NCBI RefSeq assembly: GCF_015751965.1 | Contig: NZ_JADOVH010000001.1 | Location: 310,001 to 374,000, forward strand | Source of the DNA: Frigoribacterium sp. CG_9.8 | GTDB taxonomy: Bacteria; Actinomycetota; Actinomycetes; Actinomycetales; Microbacteriaceae | Length of the DNA stretch: 64,000 bases | Direction: 5' to 3' | Shown here: positions 17,789-26,412 of the stretch, one piece after another | Layout of the letters: the number at the start of each line of letters is the position of its first letter | Position numbering within the stretch: position 1 is the stretch's first letter | Position numbers and translations under genes: made by a program | The notes under the pieces: generated by a model | Told to the model about the DNA's origin: nothing | The model's database searches: none | What the model saw: the letters and a program-made list of their open reading frames with translations, nothing else

Positions 17789-18756
17789 CGCGCCCCGGGG
17801 CCCGCCTGGATTCCCGACAGGATGTCCAGAATCGTCGCGTAGATCCCAGCGGGCAGTGGGGTGAGATCCCGGTAGTCCAGTTCTGGCCAGACCACGGAGC
17901 GCAGGCGCAGGTCATGCGCCTGGAGGTTCGCGCTCGCTGACGAGCCGAGCATCACGTGCGGGTGCCCCTTGCTGAGGGTCCGGAAATAGCCCAACAGCGT
18001 GGCGATGGTGGTCCCTTCGCCCGATGCCAGAATCTTGGTCACCCCGACGGGGCTGTCTTTTTCGGTGACCGAGTCAAGCCGGTCGAGAGCGTCGCAGATG
18101 AGCTCCGCGCAGTCTTTGACGAAGATATAGTCGCGGATCGTGTCGAGGGACACGTAGATGGAAGCAGGGGTGGGCGACATCTGCGCTTTGGCGACGTGGG
18201 AAATGATGCCCTGCACCTTCTCGAGCTTCTGGCCGGGACCGTAGAGGTTGGCGATCCGCCCGACGAGGCAGGAGAGCGACTCGCGAGCCGCGAACGACTG
18301 AACGAGGGTCTCGGCGCGCAGCTTGAATTCACCGTAGGGAGATATGGGCACGGGCGCGGTCAGCTCCGAGAACGGAGGGTTCGCCGAGCCGCCGTAGACA
18401 CCACCGGCGGACGAAGCATAGAAGATCGACCCTCGCCGAGCGGAGAGCGGAAGTTCGCTACGGATTGTCGCAAGGATCAATTCCAACTGCGCAAGTTCGC
18501 TGTCCAGCTGTTTTTGGGAACTTGATGTGATGGCAGCACCTGCAGCCCAAATAATTGCCCATGTACTATTGTTGCCAGACGACCCAGCAAGCAGGTCGCG
18601 AGTGGTGGACCGCACTGCGCCTAGAAGTGCTTCACTATCCGACCAGGGCATCGGACTAGCCGCGAGAAGTTTCCAGCCCAGTCGGTGCACTATGTGAGCA
18701 GATGTCGCCCGCCCGAGGAGCCCGCGGCCACCGATCACCCAAGCTGTCGTCGTCAC
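17785..18756 (-). CDS. NAD-dependent epimerase/dehydratase (extended SDR), sugar-nucleotide type
   Basis: The 323-residue protein starts at GTG 18756, overlapping the stop of the upstream GT2 gene by 4 bp; the longer open frame to 18930 is rejected because it reads through that gene. It has a nucleotide-binding loop ([13 protein letters not shown]), [22 protein letters not shown] (Tyr-x3-Lys) and a [11 protein letters not shown] segment. It resembles epimerases and reductases acting on nucleotide sugars, but it is divergent and I cannot name the substrate. Being the last gene of the GT2/GT-C block suggests it makes the sugar those genes transfer. Confidence 0.8.
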   Translation of the reverse strand: MTTTAWVIGGRGLLGRATSAHIVHRLGWKLLAASPMPWSDSEALLGAVRSTTRDLLAGSSGNNSTWAIIWAAGAAITSSSQKQLDSELAQLELILATIRSELPLSARRGSIFYASSAGGVYGGSANPPFSELTAPVPISPYGEFKLRAETLVQSFAARESLSCLVGRIANLYGPGQKLEKVQGIISHVAKAQMSPTPASIYVSLDTIRDYIFVKDCAELICDALDRLDSVTEKDSPVGVTKILASGEGTTIATLLGYFRTLSKGHPHVMLGSSASANLQAHDLRLRSVVWPELDYRDLTPLPAGIYATILDILSGIQAGPGAR

Positions 18757-19787
18757 TGCGAGACGGAACGTGTCCGACCGAGTGGTCCGGCGCCGGGATC
18801 GCTCGTGATCATGTAGGGAGGTTTGCCCATCGCCATGTTGACACTGACACCGATATATTCGGCGATGATGCCGAGAGAGAACAGAATCGCACCCACCCCG
18901 AGGAGCACGATCACAATAGTTGAGGCCCATCCTTCGGTGACCACCGCTCCGGTTAATCGGGAGATGAGAATGAAGATCGCGACCACGATGCCAATGGCGG
19001 CGAAGAACACGCCGAGTACACTTACGAGACGAAGCGCACGGGTTCCGCTGGAAAGAATCATCCTCCAGAAGTGAGAAATCAACCGCCGTGTTGAGTATCC
19101 CGAGTCGCGGTCACCCTCTTCACGAAGTCGAACGGGCGCAGTGGTTGCTCGGCCTGCAACCCAACCCAGCGCGACGTCGAGGTAGACCCCCGAGCCGCTG
19201 TAAGCCGCGACTCCGCGACCAATGCTGCCAAGGATGAGGCGGAAACTCTGATAATCGGGGGCGTTAGAACCGGCGAAGGCCTTGGTGAGAAACCACTTTG
19301 CTCCCTTTGATGCCGTGTTTCGGAATGCACCGTGGGGGGCCGGATTTACGGGTTTTGCGTAGACTACGGGACTTTGAGTTGACATCGCGGCGTCAAGGAG
19401 GGTGCCGATGTCATTTGGATCATGTTGTCCATCTTCATCAAGGGTGACGATCCAGTCCCCACCGGACGATGCCATGCCCGCGATAGTGGCGGCGTGCTGT
19501 CCGAAATTCTTGCTCAGCCAGACGGGGCGCACGAATTCGTACGAATCAGAGAGCGCCCGGATGATTCGAGCCGAATCGTCAGGGCCATTGTCATAAACCA
19601 GGAGAGCCTCGGATACCCGAAACGGGTGACCGTCGGGGGACTCCGTGAGCGTCGTCAGAGCCGCGACTTCGGCCAGAACAGCCGTGAGGGTCTTCTCGCC
19701 GCCGTACACCGGAATGACGACGGAGATGAGATGCGGCACACCGAACGATTTGCGATTATTGTCTGCCACAGGACTTGACGTTATCAC
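18753..19787 (-). CDS. GT2 polyprenyl-phosphate glycosyltransferase with C-terminal membrane helices
   Basis: A 344-residue DPM1/GtrB-like enzyme that loads a sugar onto polyprenyl phosphate at the inner membrane face. The GT2 domain (about 20-240) has ISVVIPVYGGEKTL, the WIVTLDEDGQHDPND metal-binding region and a basic RLREEGDRDSGYS segment. Two hydrophobic helices (about 255-320) follow, as in GtrB. It is coupled by 4-bp overlaps to the GT-C-like gene upstream and the epimerase downstream. With the nearby GtrA protein and GT-C-like protein it forms a classical three-part decoration module (GtrA/GtrB/GT-C). Confidence 0.9.
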   Translation of the reverse strand: MITSSPVADNNRKSFGVPHLISVVIPVYGGEKTLTAVLAEVAALTTLTESPDGHPFRVSEALLVYDNGPDDSARIIRALSDSYEFVRPVWLSKNFGQHAATIAGMASSGGDWIVTLDEDGQHDPNDIGTLLDAAMSTQSPVVYAKPVNPAPHGAFRNTASKGAKWFLTKAFAGSNAPDYQSFRLILGSIGRGVAAYSGSGVYLDVALGWVAGRATTAPVRLREEGDRDSGYSTRRLISHFWRMILSSGTRALRLVSVLGVFFAAIGIVVAIFILISRLTGAVVTEGWASTIVIVLLGVGAILFSLGIIAEYIGVSVNMAMGKPPYMITSDPGAGPLGRTRSVSQ

Positions 19788-22069
19788 GGAGACCTCAAGG
19801 TCATCGTATTCTGAGACAGGAACTCGGTCACGACCGGCTCCTCCACGACCAAGCTGTGGAGTTCCAACGCAATAGGTTTACTGGCAGTCGATCCCGTGAA
19901 TGTAAAAGTGAGGCTGCTCACCCCGGGCATAACGACAATCGGAAGCGAGATCTTGGCCACCCCGTTGGTGAATGCCACATCGTATCTTGTCCCGTTCGGC
20001 AGGGTCACAGCGAGTTGACCGATACCGGCTGTCGCGTCGGTGGGCCGTACGATTCCGGAGAGGGTCCCATGCACCGGCTTTGTTGCCGCGCTGGTGAGCG
20101 AGATAGGAGAGATCGAAGCAGTAGTTTGTTCGGCGGACCGCTCTTGCGCGTCGCTCGTCGTGACGAATGTCGCCGTGCTGTCGACAATAACAGGGACGAC
20201 GACTGACCTTTCCACGCGATGAAGCACGGCAGCGGAGTAGCGGGCAAGAAGGGCCGTGCATTTCGCGCGTAGATCGTAGAACACGAATCGCTTATTCTCG
20301 CTGACGATCGGGTCGCTATTGAGTGCACGGGTGAGCCCGCTTTCGAGCGATTCACTATCCGCCTTTTTGAGAGCGGATCGGTCGATATGAATTCCGGAGA
20401 ACCCTGACGCCGCCGCGAGAGCTACAAGATCAGGCGGTGAATATTGTTCGATGACGCCCGGCCAGTCGGCGCGAGGTCGGCCCTTGATACCGCCGCCGGA
20501 CCAACGAAGATCGGTGGTGTGCAGGAACGGCAGAAGCGCGTCGGAACTCTGCGTACCGGTTGCGCTCACCGTTTCAGGGAAGGGCTGGTAGGGCAGCTGC
20601 AAAATCTTGGCACCCGCTGGTAATTCTGTATCGACTCGAGCAAACCATTTTGCGTCCGCAGCGAACGCGGCGATCGTCGCTGGGTAGTCGCCTGATGGAT
20701 TGACGGGTGTCTGATCGACATACCCGCCCGTGAGCACCGCGCCGGAAACGACGATTGCGATTGCCCCTGCAAAAACGGGTCTCTTGTTCGCCCTCTTCTG
20801 CAGCCACCGGATGGCAGCATCAAGCAGTATTCCTGATGCGGCGAGACTCAGCACCGCGATATAAATAGACATACGATTCCACCCGCGCAGACTCGATGTG
20901 AGGAATGAGATGATCGTGGACAGGCCGCCAATCGTCGAGAACAGAAACGCGACGAGAGTCAAAGCGGCCAATTGCGTCAGAACACCGAACCTCTCTGCGA
21001 ACCACTCACTGCCGAGCCTGGGTAGGGCCGCAGTGGCCACCACGTAGCCCACTACAAGGAAAAGGGCGATCAGACCGATCGCGGCGACCGCTCCGAGCGC
21101 GGGGCTTTCGGATACAAGCGGGTACTTCTGGTCATAGAGGTTTCTGATGTGCCGAAGGAACGGCACCTTGTTACCGTTCCAGGGGAGCAACAACTGTGAG
21201 AGCTTGAGCGCGTAAACCTCGACGTCGACCCGGGAACGAACGAGCGACGCCGGGTTCTGGCCGTTGACCATCGCGTAGATTGTGGCCGGCAGCATATTGA
21301 TGACAAGAGCGATCGCCGCAATCCCTCCCGCGATCGCAGCCCCCCAGAACCGTCGCCATTCTCCCGTGCGGATGAGGCGCACCACTCCAGCGAAGGCAAT
21401 GAGGATAAGGAAGAAAACGGCGTAGTAGGTTTCTGCAGTCGCCGTGAGGAGCAGGATCACCATCGTTCCGGTTGCTCGGCCGGTGAGCCACCGCAACCGG
21501 GGGCTGCCCTTCTGCGGTTTCGTCCAGAGTGCCTCCCCTCGGATTGCCCTAATTACGATCCAGATCGACAGGGGAACAAGGTAGTACGACGCAAGGAACA
21601 GGTGGCTTTCTCCGCGAATGAAGTGATACGGGGCAAGCGCGAAAAGCGTGGCCATCACCAAAGAAACAATTGTTGAGATCCCCAGTCGGCGGAAAAGCCA
21701 TAGGGCAGTGAGGGCAGCCGCAATGAACCCGAAAAAGTAATACAGGTTCATCGCTACAAAGAAGTTCCGAGTTATGAAGCCAAATACTCCCGCCGCCATG
21801 AAGTTGAGATTCTCTGCAGTCGGAAAATCACTATACGTCTGCCCGTACGGCGCGGAGAGCAATGGCTGATAGGTGAACCACCCCGTCTCCATCACCGTCT
21901 TAAAGTGATGGGCGGTCGCGAGCGCGTCACCCCAGTAAGTGAGCGGCACGGTGAGCTTCGCGTTCCACAGTTCGAGAGATGTGACAGTGAGTGTGCCGGT
22001 AATGGCGGCGCAAAGCAGGTACAACAGCCACTCTCGCTGCCACCACTGCCGATTGATCCAGTCTGTCAC
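19784..22069 (-). CDS. Large GT-C-like polytopic membrane protein with extracytoplasmic C-terminal domain
   Basis: A 761-residue protein with roughly eleven to twelve membrane segments over residues 15-450. An early periplasm-facing loop contains YWGDALATAHHFKT, an acidic loop of the sort that carries the catalytic Asp in GT-C enzymes. The C-terminal ~300 residues are soluble, outside, and end in a beta-rich domain. The most likely role is a lipid-sugar-dependent glycosyltransferase acting outside the membrane with the GT2 enzyme at 18753 and the GtrA protein at 22911. The GT-C call is from topology and context; no family motif is decisive. GTG start at 22069 with a 4-bp overlap upstream. Confidence 0.75.
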   Translation of the reverse strand: MTDWINRQWWQREWLLYLLCAAITGTLTVTSLELWNAKLTVPLTYWGDALATAHHFKTVMETGWFTYQPLLSAPYGQTYSDFPTAENLNFMAAGVFGFITRNFFVAMNLYYFFGFIAAALTALWLFRRLGISTIVSLVMATLFALAPYHFIRGESHLFLASYYLVPLSIWIVIRAIRGEALWTKPQKGSPRLRWLTGRATGTMVILLLTATAETYYAVFFLILIAFAGVVRLIRTGEWRRFWGAAIAGGIAAIALVINMLPATIYAMVNGQNPASLVRSRVDVEVYALKLSQLLLPWNGNKVPFLRHIRNLYDQKYPLVSESPALGAVAAIGLIALFLVVGYVVATAALPRLGSEWFAERFGVLTQLAALTLVAFLFSTIGGLSTIISFLTSSLRGWNRMSIYIAVLSLAASGILLDAAIRWLQKRANKRPVFAGAIAIVVSGAVLTGGYVDQTPVNPSGDYPATIAAFAADAKWFARVDTELPAGAKILQLPYQPFPETVSATGTQSSDALLPFLHTTDLRWSGGGIKGRPRADWPGVIEQYSPPDLVALAAASGFSGIHIDRSALKKADSESLESGLTRALNSDPIVSENKRFVFYDLRAKCTALLARYSAAVLHRVERSVVVPVIVDSTATFVTTSDAQERSAEQTTASISPISLTSAATKPVHGTLSGIVRPTDATAGIGQLAVTLPNGTRYDVAFTNGVAKISLPIVVMPGVSSLTFTFTGSTASKPIALELHSLVVEEPVVTEFLSQNTMTLRSP

Positions 22070-22914
22070 TTGTGGTTCTCGTTGAGGCTCATGCGGTGCT
22101 TGAGGACGATGTACGCGAGGCGACGCAAGATCGCCATCGCAGACGCGGCGAGATTTCCCCTCACGAGATCCGCTCTTGAGATAACACCGGGGTATTCATT
22201 AAATACCCAGTGGTGGAACGCCGCTGCTTGGGTGCTCTGCGACTTGGCCAGCCGGACGCTCCACTGTGACTCGCTTATGCGAAACCCTGCGAGGGAGCGG
22301 GGCACTGCGATGAAGTCCCCCTCAAAAAGCACGCGGGAGTACGTCGTCTCATCGATCAGGTAAGGAAAAGTCGAATCCCACCACCCAACTTTTTCCAGGG
22401 TCTTTCGCCTCATCATCACGCAGCCCGGCTCGCCGAAGATGTTAGTTCCGGAGACGATAGTTTGCCGAACTGCTGCGCGCCCGTCGATCGGTCCGCTGAG
22501 TCCGGCAAGGCCGCGGTTCCTCAAGACCAAGTCGTCATTGGCGTCGATGATGTCACGAGCAGAAGCGGTGAGCGTCGCCTTGGGGTGTGATGTCAGCGCT
22601 TCGTATTGCTCGGCGACGAGTTCCGGATAAATTAAATCGTCACCACAGACAAGTTTGATAAAGTCTCCGGTTGCAGCCTGGCTCACGCGGTTCCAATTCG
22701 CGAGGGCTCCTCCGCCGGCCTCCGTGGTGAGCAGGGTCACTCGGGGATCGACCGCATACCTCTGTAGCGTCTCCCAGGTGCTGTCAGTGGAGGCGTGGTC
22801 AGCGACGATGATCTCGAGATCGTGATGGGTTTGCGCCAAGATCGAATCCATCGTTCGCTCGATGTAGGCGGCATTGTTGAACGCGGGTACGACTATCGAA
22901 ACCGTGGAATTCAC
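22066..22914 (-). CDS. Glycosyltransferase family 2
   Basis: A 282-residue GT-A enzyme opening VSIVVPAFNNAAYIERTM, followed by VADHASTDSTWE and the FIKLVCGDDLIYPELV segment with the DD metal-binding pair. A VGWWDSTFPYLIDET block occupies the position of the GGFD/ED acceptor motif. The C-terminal helices are amphipathic rather than clearly membrane-spanning. It starts at GTG 22914 with a 4-bp overlap with the GtrA gene upstream. A cytoplasmic chain-building transferase is likely; donor unknown. Confidence 0.88.
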   Translation of the reverse strand: MNSTVSIVVPAFNNAAYIERTMDSILAQTHHDLEIIVADHASTDSTWETLQRYAVDPRVTLLTTEAGGGALANWNRVSQAATGDFIKLVCGDDLIYPELVAEQYEALTSHPKATLTASARDIIDANDDLVLRNRGLAGLSGPIDGRAAVRQTIVSGTNIFGEPGCVMMRRKTLEKVGWWDSTFPYLIDETTYSRVLFEGDFIAVPRSLAGFRISESQWSVRLAKSQSTQAAAFHHWVFNEYPGVISRADLVRGNLAASAMAILRRLAYIVLKHRMSLNENHK

Positions 22915-23432
22915 GTGACTCTATCCTCGGAGACGGAGCCTCGTGGTTCGGGTCGTGAGGCCCGGCGGAATGAAAAGCGCGAATGCCCGAAGTAGCTGAT
23001 GAGTGTTGTCACAAAAATGATCGACGCCTGTGCGAGAAGCGGAGGCAGTTGTCCGACTTCGACCAGCAGAGGGAGTAGCGCGAAATTTATGGAAATGGAG
23101 ACCAGATAGACGAGTTCGAATCGACCGAGGTCTCGCCAGACATGCCCGCGCACGCGGAAAACCAAGCGGCGATAGAGCATGAAAGCGCACAACACGCTGA
23201 AGACGTGAGCGAATGCGAGGCTGGCGAGGTATCCCCAGTAGCGCCCGATCGTGAACTCGAAGAATACGAACCACCCGTAGCCGACAACGGTATTGACCAC
23301 GCCGACCAGCACGAAGGCTATCCGCTGGTCACGCACAAGTCCCAAAAGAGGCCCCGGCTGGCCTTCCATGCCGGCGGGTGGCGCGGGGCTTTTTGTAGAG
23401 GGGGACATTTTACGATTGTATTCGGCAGCCAT
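22911..23432 (-). CDS. Second GtrA-family membrane protein
   Basis: About 173 residues with four membrane segments, opening after a Pro-rich cytoplasmic tail with IAFVLVGVVNTVVGYGWF and ending YFGHSRFSFRRAS, both typical of GtrA. ATG 23432 is chosen because GAAGGG lies upstream and it is 8 bp past the stop of the preceding GT gene; the open frame to 23513 overlaps that gene. Likely works with the GT2 at 18753 and the GT-C-like protein at 19784 to flip or present a lipid-linked sugar. It is not close to the GtrA at 7812 in sequence. Confidence 0.86.
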   Translation of the reverse strand: MAAEYNRKMSPSTKSPAPPAGMEGQPGPLLGLVRDQRIAFVLVGVVNTVVGYGWFVFFEFTIGRYWGYLASLAFAHVFSVLCAFMLYRRLVFRVRGHVWRDLGRFELVYLVSISINFALLPLLVEVGQLPPLLAQASIIFVTTLISYFGHSRFSFRRASRPEPRGSVSEDRVT

Positions 23433-23440
23433 GATGTGGT

Positions 23441-24286
23441 TCAGCCCTTCGCCAGACGTCCGCGCAACCAAAGGCCGATGCGCAGCACCAAGCGCACCGG
23501 TAGCAGGTACCACTGGTGATATCTTTTCGCAAGGTATCGGTACGCGCTGGTGTGGTGTGCGCGCAACATCGTTTTCGCCACCCTACTGGTCGAGAGCGCA
23601 CCGTGATGAAGCACCTCGGATGACGGCACATAAATGTTTTTCCACCCCGCGAGTCCCAGATTGCGGCCCAAGTCCACGTCCTCAAAATACATAAAAAACC
23701 GCTTGTCGAACCCGCCGACGGAGTCAAATACGGAGCGCCGCACGAGAAGGAACGCTCCCGATAGCCAGCCGACTGCATGCTCATCGACTGAGGCAAGATC
23801 GTTTCGGTAGGAAGTCGTCCAGGGGTTGCCCGGCCAGATGCGTACAAATGTCGCATGCCCAATCCCTGTTCTCAGGGATGGTAATTTTCGTGCCGATGGA
23901 TAGATCGCTCCGTCATCGCTGCGGATGAGAGGACCGAACGCAGCCGCTTCCGGATGGCGCCGCGCAGCGTCGATGAGAATATCGATTGATCCCTTGCCGA
24001 GCACGACATCAGGATTTGCGAGCACGATCCATTCAATGTCCTTCGGTAGCCGCGCGACTCCGGCGTTCATCCCTCCGCCGTATCCCACATTCGAACCGGG
24101 CCTCACCACGGAGACGTATGGGTCCGTCGCCACTCGCGCGGCTAGACCGTCGTCACCCGGTGTGTTGTCGACCAGGATGATCTGCGGGGTCAAGGATAGA
24201 GCGCCTTCGACGGAGTCGAGAAACGGCGCGATGACCTCTGCGGAGAAGTAGGTCACCGCGACGATCCCCACCCGATCGTCAGCCAC
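23441..24286 (-). CDS. GT2 glycosyltransferase, WbbL (rhamnosyltransferase)-like
   Basis: About 281 residues. It has VGIVAVTYFSAEVIAPFL, NVGYGGGMNAGV, VLANPDVVLG (DXD-type) and GGFDKRFFMYFEDVDLG, the signature of WbbL-type rhamnosyltransferases. GTG 24286 is taken as start, giving an 8-bp overlap with the GT4 gene upstream; ATG 24304 is an alternative, and the open frame to 24469 reads through that gene. It ends with a basic, amphipathic C-terminus. With a full dTDP-rhamnose pathway in the island, L-rhamnose is the likely donor. Confidence 0.89.
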   Translation of the reverse strand: MADDRVGIVAVTYFSAEVIAPFLDSVEGALSLTPQIILVDNTPGDDGLAARVATDPYVSVVRPGSNVGYGGGMNAGVARLPKDIEWIVLANPDVVLGKGSIDILIDAARRHPEAAAFGPLIRSDDGAIYPSARKLPSLRTGIGHATFVRIWPGNPWTTSYRNDLASVDEHAVGWLSGAFLLVRRSVFDSVGGFDKRFFMYFEDVDLGRNLGLAGWKNIYVPSSEVLHHGALSTSRVAKTMLRAHHTSAYRYLAKRYHQWYLLPVRLVLRIGLWLRGRLAKG

Positions 24287-25406
24287 TATCCACCGCCCGT
24301 GCATAGGCCGCGGCATGGTTCCTTGCCGCCGCATCCCAAGTGAACGTTGCGGCGCGGACGAGTGCCGCGGCAGAGAATGACGCCCGACGGACATCGTCTT
24401 CCAGCAAGGCGCTGATCGCCGAAGCGATCTCGGAAGAGGTGATACCGGTGTAGGCGACCGCGGTGCCACCGACTTCCGGAATCGACATCCGATCCGTTGT
24501 CAATACGCACGCCCCGGTCGCCATCGCTTCGAGGACGGGAAGGCCGAAACCCTCTCCGAGACTGGGGTACACGAAGATCGACGATCCACCGAGAAATGCG
24601 GGAAGGGTGTCCAGGGGGAGGTATCCCAGTTTGCGCACGTCGGCGCCAGCGGAAACTGCCCGGGCGATCGCCGGGTCGACGGCGTCGTCCCAGCCGTTAC
24701 CACCGGACAGGAGGAGGCTGGGGAAGTCGGCCACGGCATGTGCGGCCGCTTCGCGATAGCCGTCGATGAGAGCGACGACGTTCTTGCGAGGTTCGAGGGT
24801 CCCGAGGAAGGCGATCCAAGAATCCGGCAGTTCAGGGATGGCGGCCCGGAGCCGGCCGACTGTCGCCTCGTCAGGCTGATGAAAGAGCTCTGCGTTGTAG
24901 CCGAGATGGCAGACGGTGACCTGAGCCGACGGAGCACCGGTCACCCGGATGAAGTCCCGTGCCGTCGATTCGCTAACGGTGATCACCGGGATCGCGGACC
25001 GAGCAACCGCCCTGATCCACCAACGGAAGAAGTGCCGCTTGACGGTCGAATGCACCGAGGGAAGCGTGAAGAAAGTCAGGTCGTGAACGGTGACGATGAG
25101 GGGAATCCGCGTGAACAGGGGGAACGTGTAGTGAGGGGAGTGGATGAGGTCGACGCCGAGCCGTCGGGCGAGGCGGGGAAGCGTGATCTGCTCCCACAGC
25201 AGGCGGCGGAACGTGCGCTCGATGCTGGCCGGTACCGCAACGGTAGTGGCGCCCTGGGCGGCGAAGCCCGCAGCGTCCCTCGCCTGACAGACAACGGTCA
25301 ACGCGGTTCCCGAGGAAAGGAGGGCACCGACGATGCCATCGACATACCGCCCTACCCCACCGCGATCGCTGGGGATGGCGGTGGCGTCAATCAGAATTCC
25401 TCGCAT
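24279..25406 (-). CDS. Glycosyltransferase family 4 (GT-B), MtfB-like
   Basis: About 375 residues from ATG 25406, which lies 2 bp after the stop of the upstream dehydratase; the frame extends to 25610 only by reading that gene. Motifs are SDRGGVGRYVDGI (acceptor loop), VTVHDLTFFTLP, IAFLGTLEPRKNVVAL and the catalytic EGFGLPVLEAMATGA. The enzyme resembles the 11491-12630 protein, so the two probably use related donors. Direct coupling to two GDP-mannose-dehydratase homologues suggests a GDP-6-deoxyhexose donor, but this is inference. Confidence 0.9.
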   Translation of the reverse strand: MRGILIDATAIPSDRGGVGRYVDGIVGALLSSGTALTVVCQARDAAGFAAQGATTVAVPASIERTFRRLLWEQITLPRLARRLGVDLIHSPHYTFPLFTRIPLIVTVHDLTFFTLPSVHSTVKRHFFRWWIRAVARSAIPVITVSESTARDFIRVTGAPSAQVTVCHLGYNAELFHQPDEATVGRLRAAIPELPDSWIAFLGTLEPRKNVVALIDGYREAAAHAVADFPSLLLSGGNGWDDAVDPAIARAVSAGADVRKLGYLPLDTLPAFLGGSSIFVYPSLGEGFGLPVLEAMATGACVLTTDRMSIPEVGGTAVAYTGITSSEIASAISALLEDDVRRASFSAAALVRAATFTWDAAARNHAAAYARAVDSG

Positions 25407-25408
25407 GT

Positions 25409-26407
25409 TCAGGGTGCGACAGACCGCGACCGGAGGGATGACTCGCGAATCAGGCGCATGTCCTCGCGTACCATGATCGCTACGAGCTCGTTGAGTTCCA
25501 CTGTGGGCTTCCAGCCGAGCACGTCTCGGGCCTTGCTGGAATCCCCGAGCATGCTCGAAATCTCCGCCGTGCGCACGAAGGCGGGATTGACCCGGACGAC
25601 GGACTCCCAATCGGCAATACCGGCAGCGGCGAATGCGACGGACACGAAGTGCGCGACGGTGTGGCGGACCCCCGTCGCGATCACGTAATCGCCACTCTCC
25701 TCATGCCGCGTGGCGCGCATCATGGCATCGACGTAGTCGGGGGCCCACCCCCAGTCCCGTTCGACGTCGAGGGACCCTAGCTCCAGGAAGTCCTGCTGAC
25801 CCACGGCAATCCTCGCGGCGGACGCCGTGATCTTGCGAGTGACGAATGTCTCCGGTCGCCGCGGCGACTCGTGGTTGTAGAAGATGCAACTGGACACGTC
25901 GAGACCACGCGACCGGTACACCTGCACCATGTGGTGTGCGTAAACCTTCGCGGCGCCGTATGGCGACGTGGGTGTGAGCGGGGTCGACTCAGTCTGCGGC
26001 GATTGGCTGGGAGTGCCGAACATCTCGGAACTCGAGGCTTGAAACACTCGAACCCGGGAGCCGGTTTTTCTATTGAGATCCAGAGCTGCATCCAGGATGC
26101 CGGCAACGGCGATCCCGGTGATCTCGCCGGTGATCACCGGGATTTCCCACGACTGCGCGACCGAGCTGATGCCAGCAAGGTTATAGATCTCATCCGGGGC
26201 GACCTCATGGATCAGTTGGGACAGTCCCGACGCATCCGCGAGGTCGCCGTCGTGAAGAGTTATCCCGGGATATTGCTTGCTGAGCGCGACACTTTCCTTG
26301 TCCCAGCCACGAATGAGTCCATGAATTTCGGCACCCTCCTCGACAAGCCTGTCGGCGAGGTAGCTTCCGTCTTGACCGCTGATGCCAGTGATGAATGCAC
26401 GAGTCAT
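25409..26407 (-). CDS. GDP-mannose 4,6-dehydratase-family protein; GDP-6-deoxy-4-keto-mannose reductase is an alternative
   Basis: A 332-residue extended SDR opening AFITGISGQDGSYLADRLV, with FQASSSEMFGTPSQ, SPYGAAKVYAHHM (Tyr-x3-Lys) and YNHESPRRPETFVTRK, all typical of the GMD family. It lies 5 bp downstream of a close paralogue (26413). Two GMD homologues side by side often mean one dehydratase and one Rmd-type reductase, which share the fold; that pair would make GDP-D-rhamnose. I cannot assign which is which from the visible residues. Its ribosome-binding site is poor, which suggests translation coupled to the upstream gene. Confidence 0.85.
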   Translation of the reverse strand: MTRAFITGISGQDGSYLADRLVEEGAEIHGLIRGWDKESVALSKQYPGITLHDGDLADASGLSQLIHEVAPDEIYNLAGISSVAQSWEIPVITGEITGIAVAGILDAALDLNRKTGSRVRVFQASSSEMFGTPSQSPQTESTPLTPTSPYGAAKVYAHHMVQVYRSRGLDVSSCIFYNHESPRRPETFVTRKITASAARIAVGQQDFLELGSLDVERDWGWAPDYVDAMMRATRHEESGDYVIATGVRHTVAHFVSVAFAAAGIADWESVVRVNPAFVRTAEISSMLGDSSKARDVLGWKPTVELNELVAIMVREDMRLIRESSLRSRSVAP

Positions 26408-26412
26408 GACGG

